This document shows positions 9,718 through 18,502 of a DNA stretch of 64,000 nt, piece by piece. The number at the start of each line of letters is the position of its first letter. Positions within the stretch are counted from its first letter, which is position 1. The DNA comes from an uncultured Saprospiraceae bacterium (GTDB lineage Bacteria; Bacteroidota; Bacteroidia; Chitinophagales; Saprospiraceae): NCBI GenBank assembly GCA_938015435.1, contig CALLPN010000007.1, forward strand, positions 1-64,000, read 5' to 3'. The translations under genes were made by a program, and so were the position numbers. The notes below the pieces were generated by a model. The model was given only the letters and a program-made list of their open reading frames with translations, ran no database searches and was not told the DNA's origin.

Positions 9718-10464
9718 TTAGTTCCTTCCAGCCCTTACTCCACCATCAATATCCCAGATCGCTCCTGTAGTCCACGATGACTTATCCGAAAGTAGAAATA
9801 CAATTGAGTCTGCTACTTCTTGAGGGTCACCAATTTTTCCGATGGGATGAAATGCATTGAATCCGACTAGTGCTTCAGCGGCTTCAGATTTACCACCGAA
9901 CACACCGTGATATACTGGAGTATTTACTACTGCCGGTGATACAGCATTGACGCGGATATTATAATCCGCAAGTTCCATTGCTAAGTGCTGAGTAAGAGAG
10001 TGTAGCCCTGCTTTTTGCATAGAGTATGCAGTAGATGGAGTGGCTTTTACTGCTTGTTTGGCCCACATAGATCCTACGTTCACTATGGATCCACCTTTAG
10101 TATCTTTCATTTTGTTTGCTACTGCCTGTGTGATAAAGAAGAAGCCTCTATTGAGGTCTTGGTAAGAGTCATAATCCTGTACTGTATGATCAAGGAATGG
10201 CTTAGGCCCAAAAATCCCAGAAGCATTGACTAGATAATCTAGATTGTCTAAACCACCGATAGTATTTATCAAAGCATTCACTTGAGCTTGATCTGTGATA
10301 TCTGCAGAGTGCTTAGTTAGTCTTGCTGTATCTTCTACTTTGACAGTATTGCGACCTACAATATGTACGTGAGCACCAGCCTCCAGTAATGTGTTAGCAG
10401 TCGCTCTTCCTATTCCGCTTGTCCCTCCGATTACGAGAGCATTTTTTCCATGTAATGATTTCAT
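9718..10464 (-). CDS. SDR-family NAD(P)-dependent oxidoreductase
   Basis: 248 residues, the usual length for a classical short-chain dehydrogenase/reductase. GGTSGIG at residues 13-19 is the Rossmann nucleotide-binding loop, NASG at 80-83 is the NNAG equivalent, and Ser132, Tyr147 and Lys151 (YSMQK) form the catalytic set. The substrate-binding loop after residue 175 and a C-terminal DGG are also in place. It would oxidise or reduce a hydroxyl/keto group in the cytoplasm. It lies 122 bp downstream of an AraC-type regulator gene on the same strand, which suggests the regulator may control it. The substrate is unknown. Confidence 0.9.
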   Translation of the reverse strand: MKSLHGKNALVIGGTSGIGRATANTLLEAGAHVHIVGRNTVKVEDTARLTKHSADITDQAQVNALINTIGGLDNLDYLVNASGIFGPKPFLDHTVQDYDSYQDLNRGFFFITQAVANKMKDTKGGSIVNVGSMWAKQAVKATPSTAYSMQKAGLHSLTQHLAMELADYNIRVNAVSPAVVNTPVYHGVFGGKSEAAEALVGFNAFHPIGKIGDPQEVADSIVFLLSDKSSWTTGAIWDIDGGVRAGRN

Positions 10465-10586
10465 TGTATGTATTTATTTATGAAGAATTGAATATGTCAA
10501 ACAGTTATTATCCTGTGGTTAACAGATGCAAAATTCAATGAATAGCAACGAAATAAATGGTATTATAAGGAAGTATAATGGTAAGA

Positions 10587-11453
10587 TTAAGTCAACTGAG
10601 ATTTAAATTCCTTAGGCGTGAGGTTTGTATGTTTTTTAAAATACTTAGTAAAGTATGTAGCCTGATCAAAACCTAAAGCAAAGGCAACCTCTTTTATAGA
10701 GATATTATAGTTGGATAACATTCTTTTGGCTTCAAGGATCTTTCGTTCGGATATGGCTTGAGAAGGAGTGGTGAATAGATATTTTTTACTTGCAGAACTA
10801 AGTTTTTTAGTATTTACATTGAGTAAGTTGGCATATTGTTGAAGAGATAAAAACTCATCCATATTTTTCTCTATGAGTCTCTTAAATTGCATTGCTATAT
10901 CCAGGTCGCCATCTAATTTTTCGACCTGCTTAGCTGACGAATTTTTTAATCTTTCGATTTTCAGAATGATTGTTTGAAGCAAGCTGAATATAATTTCTCT
11001 ATATCCGTATTTCCTTTCCTTGATCTCTGCTTGCAGTAAGGGAGTAATGGTCTCGAGTATACTGATTGTATCTCCATCCAGTATGAGAAAAGGAACCCCT
11101 ATTTCTGAAAATAACGTATACTGGATTCTATTGTTGATCGATTCATTTCCTCTGAGCAGAAAGATTTCGTCGAAGTGAAAGAGTGTAGCATTATTAACTG
11201 ATCGATCACAGAAATGATGTACTTGGCCTTTGTTAAGTAAGAAAACTGAATTTGCTGGGTGCTTATGAAGTTGGTAATCTACATAGTGGTAACCAGACTC
11301 AATAAACCAGATGATCTGATAGAAAGTATGGCGATGTGATTTGTATACATGTTGAAAATGTTTCACAATATGGGTGCGAGCGTCTTTGATTTCAAAGTGA
11401 AGCTTTGAGTCTTCGTCTTTATGAAGGTGATATTGGTTAATATGGTCTGACAC
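10587..11453 (-). CDS. AraC-family transcriptional regulator
   Basis: 288 residues. The N-terminal part (about 15-100) is cupin-like: YKSHRHTFYQIIWFIESGYH is the histidine-rich strand found in the sensing domain of this family. The C-terminal 100 residues form the double helix-turn-helix, with the second helix signature ISIKEVAFALGFDQATYFTK and a FKKHTNLTPKEF ending. The start is GTG at 11453; an in-frame stop lies 15 bp upstream and there is no nearby ATG. It is transcribed toward the SDR gene and divergently from the sigma gene at 11607. The inducer is unknown. Confidence 0.88.
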   Translation of the reverse strand: MSDHINQYHLHKDEDSKLHFEIKDARTHIVKHFQHVYKSHRHTFYQIIWFIESGYHYVDYQLHKHPANSVFLLNKGQVHHFCDRSVNNATLFHFDEIFLLRGNESINNRIQYTLFSEIGVPFLILDGDTISILETITPLLQAEIKERKYGYREIIFSLLQTIILKIERLKNSSAKQVEKLDGDLDIAMQFKRLIEKNMDEFLSLQQYANLLNVNTKKLSSASKKYLFTTPSQAISERKILEAKRMLSNYNISIKEVAFALGFDQATYFTKYFKKHTNLTPKEFKSQLT

Positions 11454-11569
11454 TATGTAAAGGTATCAACTTGTATGTATCCTTTTGTGTAGGTTTTGGT
11501 TATAAAGTTTTAGTAATTGAGCCTTTTGTCTTTATACGGATAGACTAGAAAATCGATTGACGTTCTATG

Positions 11570-11597
11570 TTGTTATCATTCATTAGCTCTATATTTG
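11570..11597 (+). promoter_or_regulatory. Candidate promoter of the first sigma cassette
   Basis: TTG at 11570-11572, a 17-bp spacer, then TATATTTG at 11590-11597, matching the TTG/TAnnTTTG Bacteroidota consensus. The ATG of the sigma gene is at 11607, so a start about 7 bases after the box would give a nearly leaderless mRNA. Confidence 0.35.
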
Positions 11598-11606
11598 AGA
11601 TCGATT

Positions 11607-12197
11607 ATGTTAGACAATAGAACAGATGATCAATTATTAGCAGATGTCCGAGAGGACAGTCAGCAAGCTTTCAAAGTGTTATTTGATAGGTACTATAAGA
11701 AGATGTGCTATGCGGGCTATCGAACATATTCAGATCAACATAAGGTCAAGGATTTTGCACAAGAAATATTCTGTGATATATGGAAAAAGAGAAAAGTGCT
11801 TAACATTACATCTTCGCTTAATGCATTTCTTACGCGTGCAATGCGGAACAAAGCAATAGATTATATCCGATCACAGAGGTTAAATTTTGACGAAGGAGCC
11901 GCCTTGCAACATTTACAAACTAATGAGGATCCGACGTCATTTACAGAATTGCAAGATATAGTGAAAGCAACGGTAGATAGTCTTCCTGAGCGATGTCGAA
12001 TCATATTTAATTTGAGTAGAACAGATGGTCTTTCTCATAAGGAAATAGCGCAACAATTAGACATCTCTACCAAAACGATAGAAAATCAGATTACGAAGGC
12101 TCTAAAGGCACTTCGACTTAGCATTGCGAAATATAATGGTGAATTGGAAAGTGCATTATTAATAATAATCTCCCTAATAGGGGATACGATACTTTGA
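11607..12197 (+). CDS. ECF sigma factor (sigma-70 family)
   Basis: 196 residues. Region 2 covers about residues 18-85, including the helix DFAQEIFCDIWKKR that contacts core RNA polymerase and the -10 element, followed by AMRNKAIDYIRSQR. Region 4 covers about 125-180 and has the helix-turn-helix LSHKEIAQQLDISTKTIENQ. I take the ATG at 11607; the frame also has a TTG at 11595, which falls inside the candidate -7 box. It is followed by a FecR-type anti-sigma gene (34 bp) and a TonB-dependent receptor with an STN domain, the FecI/FecR/FecA order, so it should transcribe this cassette when the receptor binds its ligand. Confidence 0.9.
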   Translation: MLDNRTDDQLLADVREDSQQAFKVLFDRYYKKMCYAGYRTYSDQHKVKDFAQEIFCDIWKKRKVLNITSSLNAFLTRAMRNKAIDYIRSQRLNFDEGAALQHLQTNEDPTSFTELQDIVKATVDSLPERCRIIFNLSRTDGLSHKEIAQQLDISTKTIENQITKALKALRLSIAKYNGELESALLIIISLIGDTIL

Positions 12198-12231
12198 TAC
12201 GACTAATGATTAATAACACAGAACAAGATAA

Positions 12232-13230
12232 ATGAGTCAAGACAGATACACATACCTTATCTACAAAGAGCTTCAACAAACTCTTACTGATAATGAGCGC
12301 TCTGAATTACAGACTTGGCTTGATACCTCATCTGATCACTTATTGCAAAAAGAGCAGATATTATTAGGTATCAATACCTTGGATCACAATTCTCCTTCTT
12401 TTGATGTAGATGTAGAAGGGGATTATGCAAAAGTAGCCTCTAGGTTAAATCTTGATTTGGATAATGTAATTGCCAAAGAGCCAAGCAATACGTGGGTAAA
12501 ATGGATGCTTTTAACATTGATGTTATTGGCTGTGGCCTTGGCTGGCTATTATTATCTAAGTAAGCAAGAGGCTGTGCCTGTTCTTCGAGCTATGAACTCT
12601 GTAGATGAGATCCAAGAAATACAGTTGGCGGATGGCTCTCTTATCAAGCTTAATATTGGTAGTTCATTACGCTATCCAGAATCGTTTGATAATGACACAA
12701 GAGAAGTCGAGTTGACTGGAGAAGCCTATTTTGATATTACAAGAGACGAAGCAAGACCATTTATTATCACTACCTCACAGTCCAAAGTAGAGGTATTAGG
12801 AACGTCCTTTAATGTCAGAGAAAGTGATGTAGAAAAGAATACTTCCGTCGCAGTTATTTCAGGTAAAGTAAGGATGACAAGTATAGCAAATGGTGAGTTT
12901 GTAATACTCAATCAAGATCAGAAGGGAATTGTCGATGCCGACCAAAGCATTAGAAAAGAAGATAATGAAAATCTTAATGCTATGGCATGGGAATCTGGGA
13001 TACTCAGATTTAAAAGTACTCCTGTAATGGACGTTTTTGGGGATATCGAAGCCTTCTATGATATATCTATTCGTAACAATAGCAAAGAACTAGATGATTG
13101 TACTTTTAGTATGAGCTCTCAGGTCATATCACTGGAGAATTTACTCGAAAACTTAAACAAGTTATTTCATTTCGATATCGAGCGAAAAGGAGACAATCTT
13201 ATCATTGTAAGTGGGGGCGACTGTAATTGA
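12232..13230 (+). CDS. FecR-family anti-sigma factor
   Basis: 332 residues. The N-terminal cytoplasmic part (1-87) should bind the sigma factor; one membrane helix follows (about 88-109, WMLLTLMLLAVALAG). The periplasmic FecR domain (about 120-225) includes the phrases LADGSLIKLNIGSSLRYP and LTGEAYFDI typical of the family, and a DUF4974-like C-terminal domain (about 255-330) ends the protein. It lies between the ECF sigma gene and the TonB receptor. By analogy to FecR it would relay contact with the receptor's STN domain to the sigma factor. Confidence 0.9.
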   Translation: MSQDRYTYLIYKELQQTLTDNERSELQTWLDTSSDHLLQKEQILLGINTLDHNSPSFDVDVEGDYAKVASRLNLDLDNVIAKEPSNTWVKWMLLTLMLLAVALAGYYYLSKQEAVPVLRAMNSVDEIQEIQLADGSLIKLNIGSSLRYPESFDNDTREVELTGEAYFDITRDEARPFIITTSQSKVEVLGTSFNVRESDVEKNTSVAVISGKVRMTSIANGEFVILNQDQKGIVDADQSIRKEDNENLNAMAWESGILRFKSTPVMDVFGDIEAFYDISIRNNSKELDDCTFSMSSQVISLENLLENLNKLFHFDIERKGDNLIIVSGGDCN

Positions 13231-13391
13231 TCTCAGTCAATGCAACGTTTTCACTATTTGTGATAGCGTTTGTATTTACTTTCCAAATTAATGTACCATA
13301 GTGTCATGATTATTGCTTCTTACTACCTATTATAGGCTGGATTGTCTGATATTTCTACTTTCTTTACCTTGATTATCAAAGCGAAGTTTAA

Positions 13392-16070
13392 TTGTCATTA
13401 ACTACATTAATCAAGAGACTTGCTATCGTTAAGCAAAAAACGATAGCCTTTTTGGGCTGTTTTCTTATAGTCCTTTGCTTTAGTATATCCGGTATCTCAC
13501 AAAATAAACTATCGCAGAAAGTCGATTTCCATATTACAGATAGTCCACTAGCAGATTGCCTCTGGCAGTTGGCGGAGATCACAAAGATTCCTGTTGCTTA
13601 TAGTGATAATGATTTACCCGATTCTCTACTAAGTTTTTCTTTTGACAATAAATCCATTAAGCATATCTTGATTGAGATGCTATCTGAAGCTAATTTGGAG
13701 TATAATTTTAGTGGTAATCAGATTGTAATTTTCAAATCCCAAAGCTTTCAGATAAGTGGTTATGTAGAAGATGCTAGTAGTGGCGAACGACTAATCGGTG
13801 CATCAGTGTTTAGTACTGCAGTTAATGAGGGTACAGTAACTAACGTATATGGATTCTTTACCATTAAAGTAGATGCGAATACGCCTACATTGAAGTTTTC
13901 TTATATAGGGTATGAATCTAAATCTATCGAGGCTTCCTCTAAGTCCAATCAAAAATTCATCGTTCCATTAGAACCCAATCTAACTATACAAGAGGTCGTA
14001 GTTACGGAGAGATCTGATTATGACAGTAATACTTACGACAGTTTTTTGTCTGATCAGAATTTGGCCAAAGATATTACGAAGATGCCCGCTTTGGGAGGTG
14101 AACTTGACTATATGAGGCTCCTACAGCAATTGCCAGGAGTGCAGAGTGGTACAGATGGTCTTGGAGGCCTTTATGTTCGTGGTGGCAATGCAGATCAAAA
14201 TTTAGTATTGTTGGATGGTGTACCTATTTATAATCCTTATCACGCACTAGGATTAGTATCAATATTCGATGAGCAAGTAATTAAAAAGGTGACTTATCAT
14301 AGGGGGCAGTTTCCTTCGAGATACGGTGGTATGATCTCATCAGTTGTAGATGTAAGAACTAAGGAAGGGAATAATAAAAACTTTAAGCTTAATGCGGGTG
14401 TGGGACTCATAGCGAGTAAGATAAAAGCAGAAGGTCCAATCGCTGGTGGTAAAGGATCATTTCTAATTAGTGGTAGACGTACACACATAGATCCATTCCT
14501 GAGAAAATTCTCTAGAGATAAAAGGGCTGAAGAGAATCAAGAAGGGTATTACGATTATAGTTTTGGAGAAGTAATGGCCAAGGTCAATTACGGAATTTCT
14601 CCTAAGACCAAATTCTTTTTAAGTTTTTATAAAGGAAGTGATTCTTATGAAAATGAATTGAAGATAAATGAAATAGAAGGTGATTTTATTTTGAAAGACG
14701 AAGAATACCAAGATCTGAATTGGGGAAATAATATTGGTTCCATGAGATTGAATTATCAAATTACAAACAAGTTGTTTTGCAATTTTACAACTACGTTTAG
14801 CAAGTTCTTTTTTCAATCTAATGAGAATAGATATTTTGAATTTGATGATGGTTTCGACCTTAATCAGCAATCAAGATATAAAGAAACTTACTTCTCTAAT
14901 ATTACTAACGTAGCCTTTAAAACTGATTTTGATTATGTGCCTAATTCATCACATTACTTTAGAGGAGGATTAGAATATTCTCGGAGTACTTTTCAACCAG
15001 GCGTCTTGACGACACAAGACAGTTTATTTTTTGGATTCGAACAGCTTACCGAAGAACTACTAACAGGGAAAGGGGAGATCGTTTCAGAAGTAAATCTATA
15101 TCTAGAAGATGAATGGCTGATTCATAAAAATTTTGGTATCAACGCAGGCATATACTCTTCATTATTTAAAGTAGAGGGTAAGAATTACTTATTACTAGAT
15201 CCACGCTTATCTATAAATTGGCAAGCGATCAGGCCGATATCATTTCATCTTTCTTTGAATAGATTAAATCAACCTTTGCATTTATTGACTCGGACAGGTT
15301 CAGGATTTCCTAATGATTTATGGGTGCCGGCTACGAGCAAAGTCAAACCCCAGCAGGCATGGATATATGATTTGGAAACCAGGTTTAGATTAAGTAAACA
15401 ATGGAATGCTGAAGCGCATATCTACTATAAGAAGATGAATAACCTGATCAATTATATAGACGGAGCAGATTTTTCTACCAGTAGTAATACACTTTCAGCG
15501 TTTAATTGGGAAGAAAAAGTTACAGTCGGTCAAGGTGAATCCAAAGGAGTAGAGCTGTTAATTAAGAAAGATAAGGGCAGATTTCAAGGATGGATGTCCT
15601 ATACATTGTCAGAGACCACTCGCCAATTTGATCAACTCAATGGAGGTGAAGTTTTTCCTTTTAGATTTGATCTACGGCATGTATTTAGTATAATCGGCTC
15701 CATGGATGTCAATGAGCATTGGACGCTTAGTAGTAGCTGGAATTATCGTTCTGGTTCCAATATAAGTTTGGCTTATAGTGATTGGCAATACATACGACAA
15801 GACGGTACGCCGGACATTATTTTCTTTGATTTGGAAGATCGTAACAGTTTTAAATTGCCAGCGTATCATAGATTAGATATAGCAGCCAAATACAATAAAT
15901 CGACGAAATGGGGTAAGTGGTCTTTAGATATTGGAGTGTATAATGTCTATAATCAAACGAATATATTCTATGTTAGACCAGAATATGATCCTATAACTGA
16001 GGTGCAAAAATATAAAAGTACCAGTTTGATCTCCATTTTACCATATTTTAGCTTTATTATTGAGATATGA
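13392..16070 (+). CDS. TonB-dependent receptor with STN signalling domain
   Basis: 892 residues. Order: signal peptide (about 1-36), STN domain (about 44-118, the part that touches FecR), carboxypeptidase-regulatory-like beta sandwich (about 122-210, with GTVTNVYGFFTI), plug (about 225-335, with LPGVQSGTDG and LYVRGGNADQNLVLLDGVPI), then a 22-strand outer-membrane barrel to the end (YFSFIIEI). The start must be the TTG at 13392: an in-frame TAA directly precedes it and no ATG occurs before the signal peptide. Its stop overlaps the ATG of a DUF4249 lipoprotein gene by 4 bp. Receptors of this subtype (with DUF4249) often take up peptides, iron complexes or sugars; the ligand is unknown. Confidence 0.9.
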   Translation: MSLTTLIKRLAIVKQKTIAFLGCFLIVLCFSISGISQNKLSQKVDFHITDSPLADCLWQLAEITKIPVAYSDNDLPDSLLSFSFDNKSIKHILIEMLSEANLEYNFSGNQIVIFKSQSFQISGYVEDASSGERLIGASVFSTAVNEGTVTNVYGFFTIKVDANTPTLKFSYIGYESKSIEASSKSNQKFIVPLEPNLTIQEVVVTERSDYDSNTYDSFLSDQNLAKDITKMPALGGELDYMRLLQQLPGVQSGTDGLGGLYVRGGNADQNLVLLDGVPIYNPYHALGLVSIFDEQVIKKVTYHRGQFPSRYGGMISSVVDVRTKEGNNKNFKLNAGVGLIASKIKAEGPIAGGKGSFLISGRRTHIDPFLRKFSRDKRAEENQEGYYDYSFGEVMAKVNYGISPKTKFFLSFYKGSDSYENELKINEIEGDFILKDEEYQDLNWGNNIGSMRLNYQITNKLFCNFTTTFSKFFFQSNENRYFEFDDGFDLNQQSRYKETYFSNITNVAFKTDFDYVPNSSHYFRGGLEYSRSTFQPGVLTTQDSLFFGFEQLTEELLTGKGEIVSEVNLYLEDEWLIHKNFGINAGIYSSLFKVEGKNYLLLDPRLSINWQAIRPISFHLSLNRLNQPLHLLTRTGSGFPNDLWVPATSKVKPQQAWIYDLETRFRLSKQWNAEAHIYYKKMNNLINYIDGADFSTSSNTLSAFNWEEKVTVGQGESKGVELLIKKDKGRFQGWMSYTLSETTRQFDQLNGGEVFPFRFDLRHVFSIIGSMDVNEHWTLSSSWNYRSGSNISLAYSDWQYIRQDGTPDIIFFDLEDRNSFKLPAYHRLDIAAKYNKSTKWGKWSLDIGVYNVYNQTNIFYVRPEYDPITEVQKYKSTSLISILPYFSFIIEI

Positions 16071-16963
16071 AAAAAGGCGTCTACATATATATATGGGCAA
16101 TATTGCTGTCATGGACGACAATGTCGTGCGAGCATGACTTTGATATAGACGTACCTAGAGCGACCAAAAATGTCGTGCTGTCTAACTTTAGTCCAGATAA
16201 TGCCCTGAAAGTGTATGTATCTAGTACAGTACCTGTAGGTGAAGTGGACACTGAATTACTTAAGTATCCGACGGATGCAAAAGTAGCTTTGACCGAAGAT
16301 GGGGTACTTATAGGTAACTTAACGTTAGTCGAGGATATTATAAACGAACGACCATATTATAGATCTGATTTGAAAGTTCAAGCGGGACTATTGTATGAAA
16401 TAGAAGTATCGGTAAATGGAAAGCCTATTTCTACAGCTAGAAATTTAGTGCCTAAGGATTTGGCGGATGTAAATGTTCAATTGATTTCTCTTGTGGAGAA
16501 GGCAGATCCTAATTATCCTGAAATGGTAACCGTAACGGCAAGAGTAAGAGTCGAGATCGAAGATTATTCTACCAAAGGATTCTATTATCATGTCAATGGA
16601 TCCGCTTATGGAGAATGGTTGACTGATCTAAAAGTGGTGAATAATGTTGACCACTTACGTATTTTGCATGAAGATGGTATTCTGGTAAGACTTCCAGATG
16701 AGGACTCTTCACCGAAATTTATCAATCTAGAATTGAAATTTCCTTATTATCCTAATTCTGAAACACGGGAACCTTTCCAGATAGAAATACGAAATTGTTC
16801 TGAAGATTATTACCTTTTTCATCGTTCAGTTGGTGAGCAAGAAGTATCAAATTTTAGAGATGGATTCTTATCTACTCAATCCGTTCAGATTCATAATAAT
16901 ATCAATAATGGCGTAGGGAACTTCAGCTCATTTAATAGTCGTGAGTTTGATGTGAATTGGTAG
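16067..16963 (+). CDS. DUF4249-family lipoprotein
   Basis: 298 residues with a lipoprotein signal peptide: the lipobox ends at Cys21 (TTMSC). The start overlaps the stop of the TonB receptor (ATGA), so the two are translated together. The sequence just after the cysteine (DFDIDVPRATKNVVLSNFSP) and the phrase LYEIEVSVNG are typical of DUF4249, a family that regularly accompanies STN-type TonB receptors and is thought to be a SusD-like surface partner. It has no SusD TPR fold. It should sit on the outer membrane and help hand a ligand to the receptor. It closes the cassette. Confidence 0.85.
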   Translation: MKKGVYIYIWAILLSWTTMSCEHDFDIDVPRATKNVVLSNFSPDNALKVYVSSTVPVGEVDTELLKYPTDAKVALTEDGVLIGNLTLVEDIINERPYYRSDLKVQAGLLYEIEVSVNGKPISTARNLVPKDLADVNVQLISLVEKADPNYPEMVTVTARVRVEIEDYSTKGFYYHVNGSAYGEWLTDLKVVNNVDHLRILHEDGILVRLPDEDSSPKFINLELKFPYYPNSETREPFQIEIRNCSEDYYLFHRSVGEQEVSNFRDGFLSTQSVQIHNNINNGVGNFSSFNSREFDVNW

Positions 16964-17079
16964 TATTTAAACATTCTCTTTTTTAAGTATCTTTTTTTTG
17001 GGCTAGACATATATCTTCAAACAAATTTAGTCCTTTCAGCACATTTGATCTACAGTCAATGAGCTTAAAGAATATATTT

Positions 17080-17973
17080 CTAACGATTTATTAGTTTCAG
17101 TGTAAGGGTACTTTTGGATAAGTATCCAATTTCGTAATCGATTATTTGATTTTCTTGTTGAATTCTCAATTTATTGTAACCTATTAATTTCCATGTCCCT
17201 TTGATGGTTGGGATGATATTTCTTCCACTGATCTTTCCTGAAATCGAATTGTCTTTTTCAAAAAATATTACTTTCTTCTCATTAGTCATTTGCCGTAGAT
17301 CTGAGTGTCTCAATAGATAAATTGATCCGTCTAGATTTCTTGAAATTAACCAAGGACCTTTTAAATCCTGATTTATCTTCGCCCTTTTTTTGTAGAGCAA
17401 CAGATTTACGAATTCAGTCTTTGTAAGTATGTTTTTTTCGAAATGATAAATTTTATCGATGATGTATTCCGTTGTGTTGTAATTGTACCATTTACCTTCT
17501 TTTCCATTTTTTGAATATAAGCCAGTCATGCTGCGTTGACCATTTTCATAATAGAAATTCCATCGACCAATAGGAATCATTAGGTTATCAATAGATATCT
17601 GTTTTTCATAATTGTCAGGATTATATGTAATAACAGTATCGCCTACAGTTTGATTAGTAATGTATAATAAGCCTTCTCTTTTTTTACCATGAATTGTTAT
17701 AGAATCAGTTTTTTGGAAATTGTAAAATTCAGTAAATAGAAAAGTAGAATCAGATCCTTTTATATATTCTCTTGAGGTATTCCCATTTTGATATTCTTCT
17801 TGAAGCATATAGCTGTGCTTTAAATAGCTTACATGTCTTTTTATATTTTTAGATTTAATATTCAAGAAGCCTTGATTGTACAGAGCTAGTGTATCCTCTA
17901 GTATAGGAAACTCTTGTGCATAGTTGATTAATGGAAAGATGAGCAGTGAAGCGAATATCAAATAAATTTTCAT
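17080..17973 (-). CDS. Exported protein with MORN-like (YwqK-type) repeats
   Basis: 297 residues from the ATG at 17973. A longer frame to 18033 would need a TTG start, and its extra 20 residues precede a normal signal peptide (LIFASLLIFPLINYAQ), so the shorter form is preferred. Near residues 145-185 the phrases GRWNFYYENGQRSMTG and GKEGKWYNYNT match the MORN_2/YwqK repeat. The C-terminal part has a lipocalin-like run, IIPTIKGTWKLIGYNKLRI. It is probably periplasmic. It sits tail to tail with the DUF4249 gene and has no obvious partner. Function unknown. Confidence 0.7.
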   Translation of the reverse strand: MKIYLIFASLLIFPLINYAQEFPILEDTLALYNQGFLNIKSKNIKRHVSYLKHSYMLQEEYQNGNTSREYIKGSDSTFLFTEFYNFQKTDSITIHGKKREGLLYITNQTVGDTVITYNPDNYEKQISIDNLMIPIGRWNFYYENGQRSMTGLYSKNGKEGKWYNYNTTEYIIDKIYHFEKNILTKTEFVNLLLYKKRAKINQDLKGPWLISRNLDGSIYLLRHSDLRQMTNEKKVIFFEKDNSISGKISGRNIIPTIKGTWKLIGYNKLRIQQENQIIDYEIGYLSKSTLTLKLINR

Positions 17974-18377
17974 CGTTGTTTTATCTAAAAACGAAAGTAA
18001 AATTGAAGTAGTATCTATTTTTTTAAAATTCAAAATAAATATGACCCATTTTCTCAGTGAGATTCTTCACAATTTGGACAGCTTACTAATTTATAGACAG
18101 CTTCAACTAATGCAAATAGTCCAATTGTTAGATTAAATTTCTTTTTCAGGTTATAATTTTTTGTTGAAAGATAAAGGAATTAATTATATCGGATGGTTTC
18201 TAATTGGATTTCTAATTCAGATACCCCCATACTCGGTCCACTAAAATAGTAAGAATCAATAATTGTAACGATAAGCATTTCATCGTAGAGCTCCGATGGT
18301 TTTAGAAAAAACGTTTATGAGGTAATGAATTCTATCACCGTTGTAGAAATCAGATAAGATTCTAATCAAACAATAAT

Positions 18378-18405
18378 GGGCACCTCCCAGCGAAGAGAGA
18401 TGCCC
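18378..18405 (-). terminator. Hairpin, possible second terminator
   Basis: GGGCA pairs with TGCCC around an inner CTC/GAG stem and a short loop, in otherwise AT-rich DNA. Read on the minus strand it lies about 100 bp after the CotH gene stop. The T-run is poor, so it may be an RNA 3'-end stabiliser and not a terminator. Confidence 0.35.
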
Positions 18406-18434
18406 AAACGAATAGTAATGTTAGCATGTTTACT

Positions 18435-18469
18435 AAAAAAAAAATAGTCAACTACAAATAACTTATTTG
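18435..18469 (-). terminator. Likely terminator of the CotH gene
   Basis: On the minus strand, CAAATAAGTTATTTG (5-7 bp stem) is followed by TAGTTGACTA and then ten T residues. It starts 34 bp after the CotH-gene stop. The stem is AT-rich and short, so confidence is moderate. Confidence 0.4.
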
Positions 18470-18502
18470 CAATGTGTTAAATGGGGCGTGGACTACTATA
18501 TT

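Larger units (their letters stand above)
17974..18502. other. Intergenic region, two hairpins, no gene
   Basis: About 530 bp between two minus-strand genes. It holds a T-run-associated hairpin and a GC-richer hairpin near its right end, listed separately, and otherwise no open frame or RNA gene that I can support. Confidence 0.5.

Noticed and set aside
11595-11606. TTG at 11595 as start of the first ECF sigma gene
   Set aside because: The ATG at 11607 gives a complete region 2, and the TTG overlaps the candidate -7 box.
18034-18502. A possible small RNA in the gap downstream of the CotH gene
   Set aside because: Only terminator-like hairpins were seen, without a promoter or conserved structure.
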